A DNA stretch of 64,000 nucleotides, taken from Burkholderia latens. Its GTDB lineage: Bacteria > Pseudomonadota > Gammaproteobacteria > Burkholderiales > Burkholderiaceae. Of this stretch, positions 26,245-35,596 are shown in pieces (within the stretch, counting starts at the first letter, position 1; each line of letters starts with the position of its first letter). Below the pieces are notes generated by a model that saw only the letters and a list, made by a program, of their open reading frames with translations, did no database searches and was not told the DNA's origin. The position numbers were made by a program, and so were the translations under genes. The stretch is taken from positions 744,001 through 808,000 of the forward strand of contig NZ_CP013438.1 in the NCBI RefSeq assembly GCF_001718795.1, given 5' to 3'.

Positions 26245-27198
26245 TGTCGTCCTCTCGTTCAGGGAAACCTGCTTGCGATGCGGTGTCGCCGCGCGAGGGT
26301 TCGCGCGACGCGCAGCGCCAATTGAAGGAAGGATTGCCGTCCGCCGGGGCGACGGGCGCCTGAATGTCGCAAGCACCATGCCTGCGTGGCTGAATCGGCG
26401 CGCGCGCCCGGTGTGGCGGCGATGCGGCGGTCCGCGTTCGCGGCGTAGCGCGCGGCACCGCGTGCGGCAGGTTCAGGCATTTGTAAAAAAGCAGTGCGTC
26501 GACGCGTGCTGTGGTACGCGCGCGCTCGCCGTCACGTACGCCCAGTGCGTTTCAAACGGCAACCGGCTGGTCGAGCGGCGATGCCGTCCACGCGACGGAG
26601 GGTCGTTCGCCGAAATGGTTGTGAGTGCAACTATCATCGGAATGCGATGCGATGCGATGCGATGCGATGCGATGCGATGCGATGCGATGCGATGCGATGC
26701 GCTTCGGGAACGGTGTCGACGGACCACGGGAATCGATTGCGCCGACACTTCTCGCGGCCGAGGGATATGCAATCGGTGCAAGCGGGTAGCTTTGCTCGCG
26801 GAGACGCCGCGCATGCGCTGATGCCCGCTCGATCGACAACGCGGACGGTGGGCGGCGCCGCGGTGCGTGTCCAGGCGTCAGCGGGTCGCGCGTCGGGGAA
26901 ATCGCAGCGGCGGGGCGGGGTCCGCCGCCGGCCGTGAAGCTGTCTGGCCTGCGGGTACAAGCCGGGGGCGCACCGAATCATCATCCGGCGAATGGCGCGA
27001 AGCCGCGCGACAGCCGGGAAAAGCGACACAAGCGCACCGACGCAAGCGGTGCGGCCTGTAAATTTTGCCGGCGTCAGCAGATCGTTTAACCATTCGAAAC
27101 AATGTGTTCACTGAAAAGGGCATGATCTCCGGCGATCCGGCAGGCATACTGTCGCCTACGTTGCTCAATGCCGTCGAACCGACGGTGCGCTTGCCTCC
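26245..27198. other. Gene-poor region containing a pentanucleotide repeat
   Basis: About 950 bases with no protein-like frame. Several long frames cross it, but their residue composition (Arg, Cys, His, Ser blocks) is that of shadow frames in GC-rich DNA. It holds the (GATGC)11 repeat at 26646-26700. An AT-richer stretch at 27058-27115 precedes the lipoprotein at 27199 and probably includes its promoter. Confidence 0.5.
26646..26700 (+). repeat. Perfect (GATGC)11 pentanucleotide tandem repeat
   Basis: Eleven uninterrupted copies of GATGC, preceded by the partial unit AATGC (26641-26645) and ended by GCTTCGG. The unit is not a multiple of three, so copy changes would shift any frame crossing it. 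No accepted gene crosses it. Confidence 0.97.
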
Positions 27199-27531
27199 AT
27201 GTCCATTTCCGTGCCTTTCCGATCCCTCCGATGGTTGACCGCCGCGACCGCCGTATGCTTGCTCGCCGCGTGTTCGACCGCTTCCGACGTCACGGCGACG
27301 TCGAACCCGAACGTCTTCACCGTGACGACACGCACGCTCGGGGTGTCGACGACGTGGGCCGACGCTCATGAAAAAGCCGTCAACGAAGCCACCAACTACT
27401 GCACGCAGCGCGGCATGCGCGCGAGCCTGAAGCAGGAGTCGGTCACGGGCGGCCGCCGCGTCGACGCGCGCTCCGAACTCGCGTTCGAGTGCCATCCGAC
27501 CTTCGAGACCGCGTCCAACCCGCGCGGTTGA
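27199..27531 (+). CDS. Small predicted lipoprotein
   Basis: 110 residues: signal peptide with lipobox VCLLAAC (Cys 22) then STASDVTATSNPNVFTVTTR. The segment ADAHEKAVNEATNYCTQRGM with a second Cys, and the closing FECHP, recall small outer-membrane-attached lipoproteins common in Burkholderia. No family name is certain. No clear ribosome site is seen before the ATG. Confidence 0.8.
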   Translation: MSISVPFRSLRWLTAATAVCLLAACSTASDVTATSNPNVFTVTTRTLGVSTTWADAHEKAVNEATNYCTQRGMRASLKQESVTGGRRVDARSELAFECHPTFETASNPRG

Positions 27532-27596
27532 GCGCGCGTCGCATTGCGTCTGTCGCGGCCGCGACACCCGCGATCGCAGTGCTCCGAATGCAGAAC

Positions 27597-27628
27597 GACC
27601 CGCAATGCCGCGACAGGCATCGCGGGTC
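27597..27628. terminator. Hairpin between convergent lipoprotein and mmsB genes
   Basis: GACCCGCAATGCC and GGCATCGCGGGTC form a 12-base-pair stem with one A:C mismatch and a six-base loop (GCGACA). It lies between the two converging stops, with no T run. Probable bidirectional terminator. Confidence 0.5.
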
Positions 27629-27649
27629 TCCGCGCGTGCGCCGGTTGCG

Positions 27650-28543
27650 TTACACGGCGGGCCGCGCTTCGTACAGTTTCACGCACGCGGAAAAATCCAG
27701 CGTGCCGAGCCCTTGCTGGCTCATCGACTGATAGAGCTGCTGCGCGAGCGCGCCCATCCACACCGGCTGCCGTGCGCTGCGCGCGGCTTCGGTCGCGAGC
27801 CCCAGATCCTTCAGCATCAGGTTCGCGGCGAAGCCGCCCGAGTAGCCGCGCGCGGCGGGCGCCGCGTCGTTGACGCCCGGGTACGGGTTGCAGGTGTCCG
27901 AGCTCCAGCAGCGGCCCGTCGACGTGTTGATGATGCCGGCGAGCACGGCCGGATCAATGCCGAGCGCGGCGCCGAGCGCCATCGCCTCCGACACGCCCAT
28001 CATCGAGATTCCGAGCAGCAGGTTGTTGCAGATCTTCGCGATCTGCCCGGTGCCCGTGCCGCCGCAGTGCACGACGTTCTTGCCCATGTCGAGCAGCACC
28101 GGACGGATGCGCTCGAACAGGGCGGCCGGCGCGCCGACCATGAAGGTCAACGTGCCCGCCTGCGCGCCGCCGGTGCCGCCGGACACCGGCGCGTCGGCGA
28201 GCGGGAAGTCGCGTTGCGCGGCGGCGTCGGCCACCGCGCGCACGGTGCCGGGGTCGATCGTGCTGCAATCGACGAACGTCGCGCCGGGGCGCGCGCCGGC
28301 GAGCACGCCGTCGTCGCCGAGATAGACGGCGCGCACGTGCTGCGCGGCCGGCAGCATCGTGATCACGAGCGCCGCGCGGGCGGCCGCGTCACGCGGCGAC
28401 ATGGCCGCCGTCGCACCCGCGCGCACCGCGGCGTCGATTGCGTTCTCGTCCAGGTCGAACACTGTCAGCGCGTGGCCGGCCTTGAGCAGGTTGGCGGCCA
28501 TCGGGCCGCCCATGTTGCCGAGTCCGATGAAGGCGATTTCCAT
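27650..28543 (-). CDS. mmsB: 3-hydroxyisobutyrate dehydrogenase
   Basis: NAD-dependent oxidation of 3-hydroxyisobutyrate to methylmalonate semialdehyde in valine breakdown. 297 residues, normal size. N-terminal Rossmann fold FIGLGNMGGPMAANLLKAGH; substrate-binding DAPVSGGTGGAQAGTL near residue 120; catalytic Lys in GQIAKICNNLLLG; the SS...NPYPGV segment typical of MmsB is present as CNPYPGVNDAAPA. Lies 17 bases after mmsA, in the same operon, so the pair converts hydroxyisobutyrate to propionyl-CoA. Confidence 0.94.
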   Translation of the reverse strand: MEIAFIGLGNMGGPMAANLLKAGHALTVFDLDENAIDAAVRAGATAAMSPRDAAARAALVITMLPAAQHVRAVYLGDDGVLAGARPGATFVDCSTIDPGTVRAVADAAAQRDFPLADAPVSGGTGGAQAGTLTFMVGAPAALFERIRPVLLDMGKNVVHCGGTGTGQIAKICNNLLLGISMMGVSEAMALGAALGIDPAVLAGIINTSTGRCWSSDTCNPYPGVNDAAPAARGYSGGFAANLMLKDLGLATEAARSARQPVWMGALAQQLYQSMSQQGLGTLDFSACVKLYEARPAV

Positions 28544-28560
28544 ATGCGGGCTCCGTCGGA

Positions 28561-30087
28561 TCAGCGCAGTGCGATCGTTGTGTTCACGCCGCCGGCCGTC
28601 GTGTCGTCGTCGAACCAGCGCGCGGTGACCGTCTTCGTCTGCGTATAGAACTGCACGACCTGCTTGCCGTACGGGCCGAGATCGCCGAGCTTCGAGCCGC
28701 GCGAGCCGGTGAAGCTGAAGTACGGCACCGGCACCGGAATCGGAATGTTGATGCCGACCTGGCCGACGTCGATCTCGCTCTGGAACTTGCGCGCGGCCGC
28801 GCCGCTCTGCGTGAAGAGGCCCACGCCGTTGCCCATCGGATTCGCGTTGACCAGCGCGATCGCTTCGTCGAGCGTCGCCGCTTCCATCACGACCACCACC
28901 GGCCCGAAGATTTCTTCGCGGTAGATCGACATGTCGGTCGTCACGCCCGAGAAGATCGTCGGGCCGATGAAGTTGCCGCGTTCGTAGCCGGGCACCTTCA
29001 CGTCGCGGCCGTCGAGCAGCAGCGTCGCGCCTTCGTTCACGCCGGCGTCGATCAGCGACGCGATGCGCGCCTTCGCCGCCTTCGACACGACCGGCCCGAC
29101 GTCGGTGCCGGCTTCGGCGCCCGCATTGACCTTCAGCGCCTTCGCTTTCTCGACGAGGTCGGGCAGCCAGTCGCGCGCGCTGCCTACCAGCACGACCACC
29201 GACGTCGCCATGCAGCGCTGGCCGGCCGCGCCGAAGCCCGCGCCGACGAGCGCGTTGATCGACTGCTCGCGATGCGCGTCGGGCAGCACCACCGCGTGGT
29301 TCTTCGCGCCCATCATCGACTGCACGCGCTTGCCGTGCTGGCTGCCGAGGTTGTATACGTGCGTGCCGACACGCGTCGAGCCGACGAACGAGATCGCCTT
29401 GATGTCCGGATGCGTGCACAGGCGATCGACCACCGTCTTGCCGCCGTGCACGACGTTCAGCACGCCCTTCGGCACGCCGGCCTCGATCGCGAGTTCGACG
29501 AGCTGCATCGTCGAAAGCGGATCCTGTTCGGACGGTTTCAGCACGAACGTGTTGCCGCACACGATCGCCATCGGGAACATCCACAGCGGGATCATGCCGG
29601 GGAAGTTGAACGGCGTGATGCCTGCGCACACGCCGATCGGCTGGCGCAGCGTGTACGTATCGACGCCGCCCGCGACGTTCTCCGCGAATTCGCCTTGCTG
29701 CAGCGTGCCGATCGAACATGCATGCTCGACCACTTCGAGGCCGCGGAAAATGTCGCCTTGCGCGTCGGGCAGCGTCTTGCCTTGCTCGGCCGTCAGCGTA
29801 TGCGCGATCCGTTCGAGATTGCGGCGCACGAGATCCTGGAACTTCAGCATGATGCGCATGCGTGCGCCGATCGGCGTCGTCTTCCACGTGTGGAACGCGC
29901 GCTGCGCGGACGCGATCGCTGCATCGACCTCGTCGAGCGTCGCGTACGGCACGCGGCCGATCACGTCCTGCGTCGCGGGGTTGACGATGTCGCCCCATTC
30001 GGCGCTTTGCGAGTCGACGAAAGCGCCGTCGATCAGCAGCTTGGCAGTGGGCAGGGCGAGGGTGGTCTGGGGAACTGCGGCGTTCAT
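28561..30087 (-). CDS. mmsA: Methylmalonate-semialdehyde dehydrogenase (CoA-acylating)
   Basis: Converts methylmalonate semialdehyde (and malonate semialdehyde) to propionyl-CoA (acetyl-CoA) with NAD and CoA. 508 residues, ALDH superfamily. Catalytic Cys292 is in GAAGQRCMA, as in other Mms[15 protein letters not shown] (about 155) and [13 protein letters not shown] are conserved cofactor segments. Upstream of mmsB in the same operon; the 110-base gap to the MFS gene suggests all three are expressed from the LysR-facing promoter. Confidence 0.95.
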   Translation of the reverse strand: MNAAVPQTTLALPTAKLLIDGAFVDSQSAEWGDIVNPATQDVIGRVPYATLDEVDAAIASAQRAFHTWKTTPIGARMRIMLKFQDLVRRNLERIAHTLTAEQGKTLPDAQGDIFRGLEVVEHACSIGTLQQGEFAENVAGGVDTYTLRQPIGVCAGITPFNFPGMIPLWMFPMAIVCGNTFVLKPSEQDPLSTMQLVELAIEAGVPKGVLNVVHGGKTVVDRLCTHPDIKAISFVGSTRVGTHVYNLGSQHGKRVQSMMGAKNHAVVLPDAHREQSINALVGAGFGAAGQRCMATSVVVLVGSARDWLPDLVEKAKALKVNAGAEAGTDVGPVVSKAAKARIASLIDAGVNEGATLLLDGRDVKVPGYERGNFIGPTIFSGVTTDMSIYREEIFGPVVVVMEAATLDEAIALVNANPMGNGVGLFTQSGAAARKFQSEIDVGQVGINIPIPVPVPYFSFTGSRGSKLGDLGPYGKQVVQFYTQTKTVTARWFDDDTTAGGVNTTIALR

Positions 30088-30198
30088 GAAAAATCTCCGA
30101 TGCGAAGCGAAAGGGTGGCCTGCGTCCGCCGCGCGCGGGCACGGCGGACGACAGGTCGAACTGAATGCGGATGAATGCGGCGGGTGTGCGCGGTGCGC

Positions 30199-31518
30199 TC
30201 AGGTACGCGCCGGACGCATCAGCGCGGTACAGGCGAGCGCGAACACGCCGAAGCCGATGAGGTATGCGATCACGTAGTGCGGCTGCCCGCCGCCGGCCTT
30301 CAGCAGCGACGTCGCGATCATCGGCGCGAAGCCGCCGCCCACCACGCCGGCGAGCTGCACCGACAGCGAGATGCCGCTATAGCGGATTTCGGCGGGGAAC
30401 TGCTGCGCGAACAACAGCGATTCCGGTGCATACAGGATCGGAAACACGACGCCGAGGCCGAGCACGATCGCCCACCATGCGTACGACGTCTGCTGCGTGC
30501 CGAGCATCATGAAGAACGGCGCGGCGAACGCGCACATCAGCACGAGGCCGATCGCGAACATCCGGCGCTGGCCGATGCGGTCGCTCAGATGTCCGCAGAA
30601 CGGCATCGTGACGAGCGACAACACCGCACCGGCCGTGATCGCGTGGAGCATGTCGGCCTTCGGCAGATGAAGCTGCTGCGTCGCATACGCGAGCGCGAAC
30701 GTGACGACCATGTAAAACCACGTGTTTTCGGCGGCGCGCGCGCCGACGATCGTCAGCACCTCGCGCGGATGGCGGCGCAGCGCGGCCGTCACCGGCGACT
30801 TCTCCGCCTTGCCCTGGCGCTGCATCTTCTCGAAGTCCGGCGACTCGGGCACTTTCGCGCGGATGAACCAGCCGAGGCCGACCAGCGCGATGCTCGCGAG
30901 GAACGGCACGCGCCAGCCCCACGACAACATGTCCGCGTCCGGCAGCGCTGCGACCGCGGCCATCGCGACCGACGACAGGATCAGCCCGAGCCCGACGCCC
31001 GTCTGCGGCAGGCTGCCGAACAGCCCCTTGCGGCCCTTCGGCGCATGCTCGACGGCCATCAGCACCGCCCCGCCCCATTCGCCGCCGACCGCCATTCCCT
31101 GCAGGAAACGCATCGCGATCAAAAGCGCCGCGGCCCAGTAACCGATCCGGTCGTACGAAGGGATCAACCCGATGACCATGCTCGGCACGCCCATCAGCAG
31201 CAGCGTGATCATCAGCATCGCCTTGCGGCCGACGCGATCGCCGAAATGGCCGAACACGATGCCGCCCATCGGCCGGCCGATGAAGCCGACCGCGAACGTG
31301 CCGAACGCTGCGAGCGTGCCGACGACGGGGTCCAGCGACGGGAAGAAGATGCGGTTGAACACCAGCGCGGCGGCGGTGCCGTAGAGGAAGAAGTCGTACC
31401 ACTCGATCGTGGTGCCGGCCATGCTGGCCCAGCCGGCCAGCAGGTAGTGCTTCGCGGTGCGCTCGGGCGCCGGTGTCGCGATGGTCGCATGCTCATCGAG
31501 CGTGGATCGGGTCTGCAT
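30199..31518 (-). CDS. MFS transporter, metabolite:proton symporter (MHS) family
   Basis: 439-residue inner-membrane carrier with 12 predicted membrane segments. The MHS/sugar-porter loop motif FGHFGDRVGRKAML lies between segments 2 and 3; other conserved points are MAGTTIEWYDFFLYGTAAAL in segment 1 and RFLQGMAVGGEWGGAVL in segment 4. The family carries organic acids such as proline/betaine, ketoglutarate and shikimate. Placed ahead of mmsA and mmsB, so the substrate may be a branched-chain or 3-hydroxy acid that enters that pathway. Divergent from a LysR gene. Confidence 0.9.
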   Translation of the reverse strand: MQTRSTLDEHATIATPAPERTAKHYLLAGWASMAGTTIEWYDFFLYGTAAALVFNRIFFPSLDPVVGTLAAFGTFAVGFIGRPMGGIVFGHFGDRVGRKAMLMITLLLMGVPSMVIGLIPSYDRIGYWAAALLIAMRFLQGMAVGGEWGGAVLMAVEHAPKGRKGLFGSLPQTGVGLGLILSSVAMAAVAALPDADMLSWGWRVPFLASIALVGLGWFIRAKVPESPDFEKMQRQGKAEKSPVTAALRRHPREVLTIVGARAAENTWFYMVVTFALAYATQQLHLPKADMLHAITAGAVLSLVTMPFCGHLSDRIGQRRMFAIGLVLMCAFAAPFFMMLGTQQTSYAWWAIVLGLGVVFPILYAPESLLFAQQFPAEIRYSGISLSVQLAGVVGGGFAPMIATSLLKAGGGQPHYVIAYLIGFGVFALACTALMRPART

Positions 31519-31676
31519 GGTGTCTCCGTTTTTTGTTGCCCGCGGCTCATGGTCCGCAGGTCACGGTCGAGTATAGTTATGCGCGGATCCATGATGTACC
31601 GACAAGAAAACCGGTTGGATGTGCATTTCTGCATATCGACGGCCGGCCCGGAGACACCCTGCGTTTTTTCCCGCCG
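31519..31676. promoter_or_regulatory. Control region between MFS-mms operon and LysR gene
   Basis: The 158 bases include an inverted repeat TGCA-TTTC-TGCA at 31622-31633 (within GTGCATTTCTGCAT) with T-N11-A-like character, and AGTATA at 31570-31575, which reads TATACT (-10-like) on the minus strand toward the MFS gene. The matching -35 is poor, consistent with an activator-dependent promoter. Pattern-based only. Confidence 0.4.
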
Positions 31677-32636
31677 ATGCGACACGCTACCGAGCCGGTT
31701 TCCGGCAACCTGAACTGGGACGACCTGCGCTTTTTTCTCGAAGTTGCCCGCACGCAGCGCGCGAGCGGCGCGGCGAAACGCCTCGGCGTCGACTACACGA
31801 CCGTCGCGCGGCGCATTCGCGCGCTCGAGGCTGCGATGGGCACGCTGCTGTTCGACAAGTCGCGCTCGGGCGGCTTCACGCTGACGGCCGAAGGGCAGCG
31901 ACTCGTCGCGTATGCCGACGCGATGGAGACGACCGTGCAGTCCGCGTGCGACCAGGTCGCGAACACCGGCGAGGCGCTGTCGGGCCACGTGCGGATCGGG
32001 TCGACCGAAGGGTTCGGCTGTTTCTTTCTCGCGCCCCAGCTGGCGCGGTTCCGCGTTGCGCATCCGCACGTGACGGTCGACCTGCTGCCGGTTCCGCATT
32101 TCGTGAACCTGCCGAAGCGCGAGGCCGATCTTGCGATCACGCTCGAGCGGCCGGAGCGCGGGCCATACGTGGCCACGAAGCTGTGCGACTACCAGCTGCG
32201 GCTCTATGCGACGCGCGACTACCTTGCGCATCATCCGCCGATCGCGTGCACCGGCGATCTCGCGCGGCATGCGTTCATCAGCTACGTCGACGATCTCGCG
32301 TTCAGCAGCGAATTGCTGTACCTGGAGCGCGCGGTGCCGGGCGCGACGGCCGGCTTGCGCACGACAAGCGTGATCGCGCAGGTGTTCGCGGCGCTGCAAG
32401 GCGGCGCGCTCGCGATTCTGCCGTGCTTCATGGCCGCGACGCAGCCGGCGCTGGTGCCCGTGCTGCGGGATGACGTGGTGGTCACGCGCTGCTTCTGGCT
32501 GACATGCCGCGAGGATTTGCGCAAGCTGCGGCGCGTGACGGCGCTGTGGGACTACCTGCGCGCGGCGGCCGACGCGAATCGCGCGTTGCTGATGGGGGAG
32601 TCGGAGCGGCTGCGGTTCATTGGGGAGCCGCAATAG
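31677..32636 (+). CDS. LysR-family transcriptional regulator
   Basis: 319 residues. Helix-turn-helix at about 12-70 (LNWDDLRFFLEVARTQRASG, then AAKRLGVDYTTVARRIRALE) and a C-terminal effector domain (about 95-300). Read away from the MFS-mmsA-mmsB operon and presumably its regulator, with a valine-derived hydroxy or keto acid as a plausible inducer (inference). Start chosen at ATG 31677 because longer frames run across the control region. Followed by a degraded second LysR copy. Confidence 0.9.
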   Translation: MRHATEPVSGNLNWDDLRFFLEVARTQRASGAAKRLGVDYTTVARRIRALEAAMGTLLFDKSRSGGFTLTAEGQRLVAYADAMETTVQSACDQVANTGEALSGHVRIGSTEGFGCFFLAPQLARFRVAHPHVTVDLLPVPHFVNLPKREADLAITLERPERGPYVATKLCDYQLRLYATRDYLAHHPPIACTGDLARHAFISYVDDLAFSSELLYLERAVPGATAGLRTTSVIAQVFAALQGGALAILPCFMAATQPALVPVLRDDVVVTRCFWLTCREDLRKLRRVTALWDYLRAAADANRALLMGESERLRFIGEPQ

Positions 32637-32815
32637 CGGATCGACGGGCGACGCAGAGGGCCGCGCCGCAATGCAATCGCCCCGCACGGGGCGGGCAGCT
32701 CGGGCGGGTTGCGTCATGCTGCCGGGCAGACCGTGCGCTGCAGCGGCGTGGACGCATACGGCGTTCGCGCCGGCGCGCGCGAACGCGCGGCGTCCGCGCT
32801 CCGCTCTTGTCGTAC

Positions 32816-33094
32816 GAGAGCCGCATGCAGGCGGTGCCGCCGCTTTCGACGAGCAGAGTCATGAACGCACGGACGGCGGCGCTGCGTGCCCAGTCGGCAT
32901 CGGCATCGGCATCGCGCAGCGGCCGTGCATGGTCGTCGACGACGCGCGGCGCGGCGGCGCGCTGATCGACGTGCTGCCGGGGCGGGCGCCGAAAGGCGGG
33001 GACGTGCACGCGGCGTTTCCCGGCGCGCCGCGGGCTGCTGCCGCGCTTGCGGTTGCTGATCGATTTCCTGTCCGAACACATTCGCCGGGATTGA
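32816..33094 (+). pseudogene. Remnant of a LysR-family regulator (C-terminal part, frameshifted)
   Basis: No intact gene is present, but three blocks read like the end of a LysR effector domain. Block one (32816-32893, frame a) gives RMQAVPP...NARTAALRA, matching the usual NDGDALRAAA. Block two (32896-33024, frame b) gives GIGIGIAQRPCMVVDDARRG and ALIDVLPG...HAAFPG. Block three (33026-33094, frame a again) gives RRGLLPRLRLLIDFLSEHI and a stop. Two compensating frame changes separate them; the first is at a GGCATC triplicate at 32896-32913, a likely slippage site. The N-terminal DNA-binding part is missing. Transcription-factor identity is inferred from the motif order. Confidence 0.6.
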
Positions 33095-33342
33095 CCGTGC
33101 GGTCAGTCGCAATCATCAGACGAAACGATCGTCGCGGGTTCGGCCATTACCGCGCGTAAGCCCTGATGCACGCGCATGCACGGGGCAGCACGGATTGGTG
33201 TTAAATGTATTTTGGTGCGTGTTGGGGCGCGCACGAAAGGGGACGCACCGGCGTTGCGTAAGCCCCGGGGCGGTAAACGGCACGAAGGATCGCTAACGAA
33301 CCGGGCGCACCAGACCCGGTCGAACTGACGGCAGGATTCAGC

Positions 33343-35592
33343 TTGAATACCGAACCGCAAAGTTCTCGCTACAGCCACGGGCTTGCAGCCGAAGTGCTCG
33401 CGTCCGAGCAAAGCGTGCTGCGACTGATCACGCGCAACACACCGCTGCCGGAGCTGCTCGTCGAAGTGTGCCGGCGTGCCGAGGGGCTGCTCGGCGACGG
33501 CGCATCGTGCACGATCCTGCTGCTCGACCCGGACGGCGTGCACGTGCACGTCGGGGCCGCGCCGTCGCTGCCTGCGGAGTACAGCGCCGCGATCGAAGGT
33601 GCGCCGATCGGGCCGGCCGCCGGTTCCTGCGGCACCGCGATGCACGAGCGGCGGATGATCGCCGTCGAGGACATCGAAACCGATCCGCTGTGGGCCGGCT
33701 TCCGGTCGGTCGCGTTGCCGCTCGGCTTGCGTGCTTGCTGGTCCGTGCCGTTTCTGGACGAAGCCGGCACCGTGCTCGGCGCGTTCGCGGTGTATCACCG
33801 CATGCCGCGCCGGCCGAGCGACGTCGAAACCGACTTGCTGCGCGATATCGGCAACAGCGTGGGTCTCGCGGTACATCAGGACTCGATCGCGCGCCAGCTC
33901 GTACGCAGCGAGGAACATCACCGCCTCGTCGTCAACAGCCTGAACGAAGGGATACTCGTCGTGTCGCGCGACGGCGTCGTGATCGCGAGCAATCCGAGCG
34001 CGAACCGGATGGTGCGTGCGAAGGGCGAGCTCGTCGGCCGGCGGCTGTCGACGGTGATCCTGTACAAGCTGCACGAGGACGGCACGCCGATCGCGCCGGA
34101 CGACTGGCCGAGCCGGCGCGCGTTCGCCACGGCCACGCCGCTGCTCGACTACACGGTCGGCTTCGGGCTGGCGGACGGCGACGTCATCTGGGTGCGCGGC
34201 AACGCGGTGCCGATCGTGAAGCCGGGCGAGGCGCAGCCCGAATCGGTGCTCGTGTCCTTTCACGACATCGGCCCCATCCGGGAAGCGCAGCAGCAGCTGC
34301 GCTATCTGGCGACGCGCGATGCGCTGACGGGCCTCTACAACCGGCGCTGGCTGTCCGACCGGATGCGCGAGCTGTTCGGCGCGCGCGATGCAGCGGGCGG
34401 GCCCGCACGCGTCGCGATCCTGTTCATCGATCTCGTCGGTTTCAAGAAGGTCAACGACACGGCCGGGCACGACGCGGGCGACGCGCTGCTGCGCAGCGTC
34501 GCCGCGCGGCTCGCCGCGTGCGGCGGCGGCCGGTATGCGCTCACGCGCGTCGGCGGCGACGAGTTCGTGATTCTCGTCGACCATTGCGACGATCCCGACG
34601 AATTGTCCGCGCTCGCGCGCGAGGTGATCGATACGATCGCAAAGCCGTTCGCGATCGCGAACAACGAATACTGGCTCGGTGTGTCGATCGGGATCAGCGT
34701 CGCGCCGCGCGACGGCGACGACGCGGTCACGCTGATGCGCAACGCCGACTCCGCGATGTACGACGCGAAGCAGCGCGGCCGCAACCACTTCACGTTCTTC
34801 ACCGCGCAACTGAACGTGCGCCTGCAGCGCCGCTTCGCGATCGAGCAGTCGCTGCGCCGCGCGATCTCGTCGGATACGCTGCGGCTCGTGTACCAGCCGG
34901 TCGTCGATGCACGCAGCGGCCGCACGGTCGGCGCCGAAGCGCTGCTGCGCTGGACGAGCCCCGAGCTCGGCCCGATGTCGCCGGCCGAATTCATTCCGGT
35001 CGCCGAGGATACCGGGCTCATCGTCGCGATCGGGCAGTGGGTGCTGGAAACGGCCTGCCGGCAGGCCGCCGAATGGCGCCGCACGATCGCGCCCGACCTG
35101 ATGGTCGCGGTGAACCTGTCGCCGCGACAGTTTCACGAAGGCCTCGTCGAGTCGGTATACGACTGCCTTGCGCAGACGCAGCTCGACCCCGGCGCGCTAG
35201 AGCTTGAAATCACCGAAGGCGTGCTGATGAACGACACGGATACCGTGATGCCGATGCTCGAAGCGCTCACGGACATGAACGTGCGGATCTCGGTCGACGA
35301 CTTCGGCACCGGCTATTCGTCGCTCGCGTACCTGAAGCGCTTTCCGCTGCACAACCTGAAGGTCGACCGGTCGTTCGTGTCGGGCGTGCCCGATCACCGC
35401 GACTCGGTTGCGATCACGCAGGCGGTCGTCGCGATGGCGCATTCGCTCGGGATGAAGGTGACCGCCGAAGGCGTCGAAACGCAGGCGCAGTCGTGGTTCC
35501 TGCAACAGATCGGCTGCGACATGCAGCAGGGCTACCTGTTCGGCCGGCCGCTCGATCCGGCCGACTACGCACGCCGGCTCGTCGCCGTGTAG
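33343..35592 (+). CDS. GAF-PAS-GGDEF-EAL cyclic-di-GMP signalling protein
   Basis: Cytoplasmic (no membrane segment) bifunctional-type c-di-GMP protein, 749 residues. GAF at about 15-180, PAS at about 190-305 (VNSLNEGILVVSRDGVVIAS), GGDEF domain at 310-470 with RVGGDEFVIL (motif at 404-408) and EAL domain from about 490. The phosphodiesterase residues all seem present: GAEALLRW, AVNLSPRQF, LEITEGVLM, VDDFGTGYSSL, LKVDRSFV, TAEGVET and MQQGYLFGRP. No RxxD inhibitory site is visible before the GGDEF motif. The start codon is TTG at 33343, with AGGA upstream. Ends four bases from the convergent WspR-like gene. Confidence 0.92.
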   Translation: MNTEPQSSRYSHGLAAEVLASEQSVLRLITRNTPLPELLVEVCRRAEGLLGDGASCTILLLDPDGVHVHVGAAPSLPAEYSAAIEGAPIGPAAGSCGTAMHERRMIAVEDIETDPLWAGFRSVALPLGLRACWSVPFLDEAGTVLGAFAVYHRMPRRPSDVETDLLRDIGNSVGLAVHQDSIARQLVRSEEHHRLVVNSLNEGILVVSRDGVVIASNPSANRMVRAKGELVGRRLSTVILYKLHEDGTPIAPDDWPSRRAFATATPLLDYTVGFGLADGDVIWVRGNAVPIVKPGEAQPESVLVSFHDIGPIREAQQQLRYLATRDALTGLYNRRWLSDRMRELFGARDAAGGPARVAILFIDLVGFKKVNDTAGHDAGDALLRSVAARLAACGGGRYALTRVGGDEFVILVDHCDDPDELSALAREVIDTIAKPFAIANNEYWLGVSIGISVAPRDGDDAVTLMRNADSAMYDAKQRGRNHFTFFTAQLNVRLQRRFAIEQSLRRAISSDTLRLVYQPVVDARSGRTVGAEALLRWTSPELGPMSPAEFIPVAEDTGLIVAIGQWVLETACRQAAEWRRTIAPDLMVAVNLSPRQFHEGLVESVYDCLAQTQLDPGALELEITEGVLMNDTDTVMPMLEALTDMNVRISVDDFGTGYSSLAYLKRFPLHNLKVDRSFVSGVPDHRDSVAITQAVVAMAHSLGMKVTAEGVETQAQSWFLQQIGCDMQQGYLFGRPLDPADYARRLVAV

Positions 35593-35596
35593 GCAT

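Noticed and set aside
26641..26700. CRISPR array
   Set aside because: The repeat is a 5-base unit with no spacers; it is a simple tandem repeat and no cas gene is present.
33103..35136. A 677-codon open frame opposite the GGDEF-EAL gene
   Set aside because: Same reasoning: the plus-strand gene shows every GGDEF and EAL landmark.
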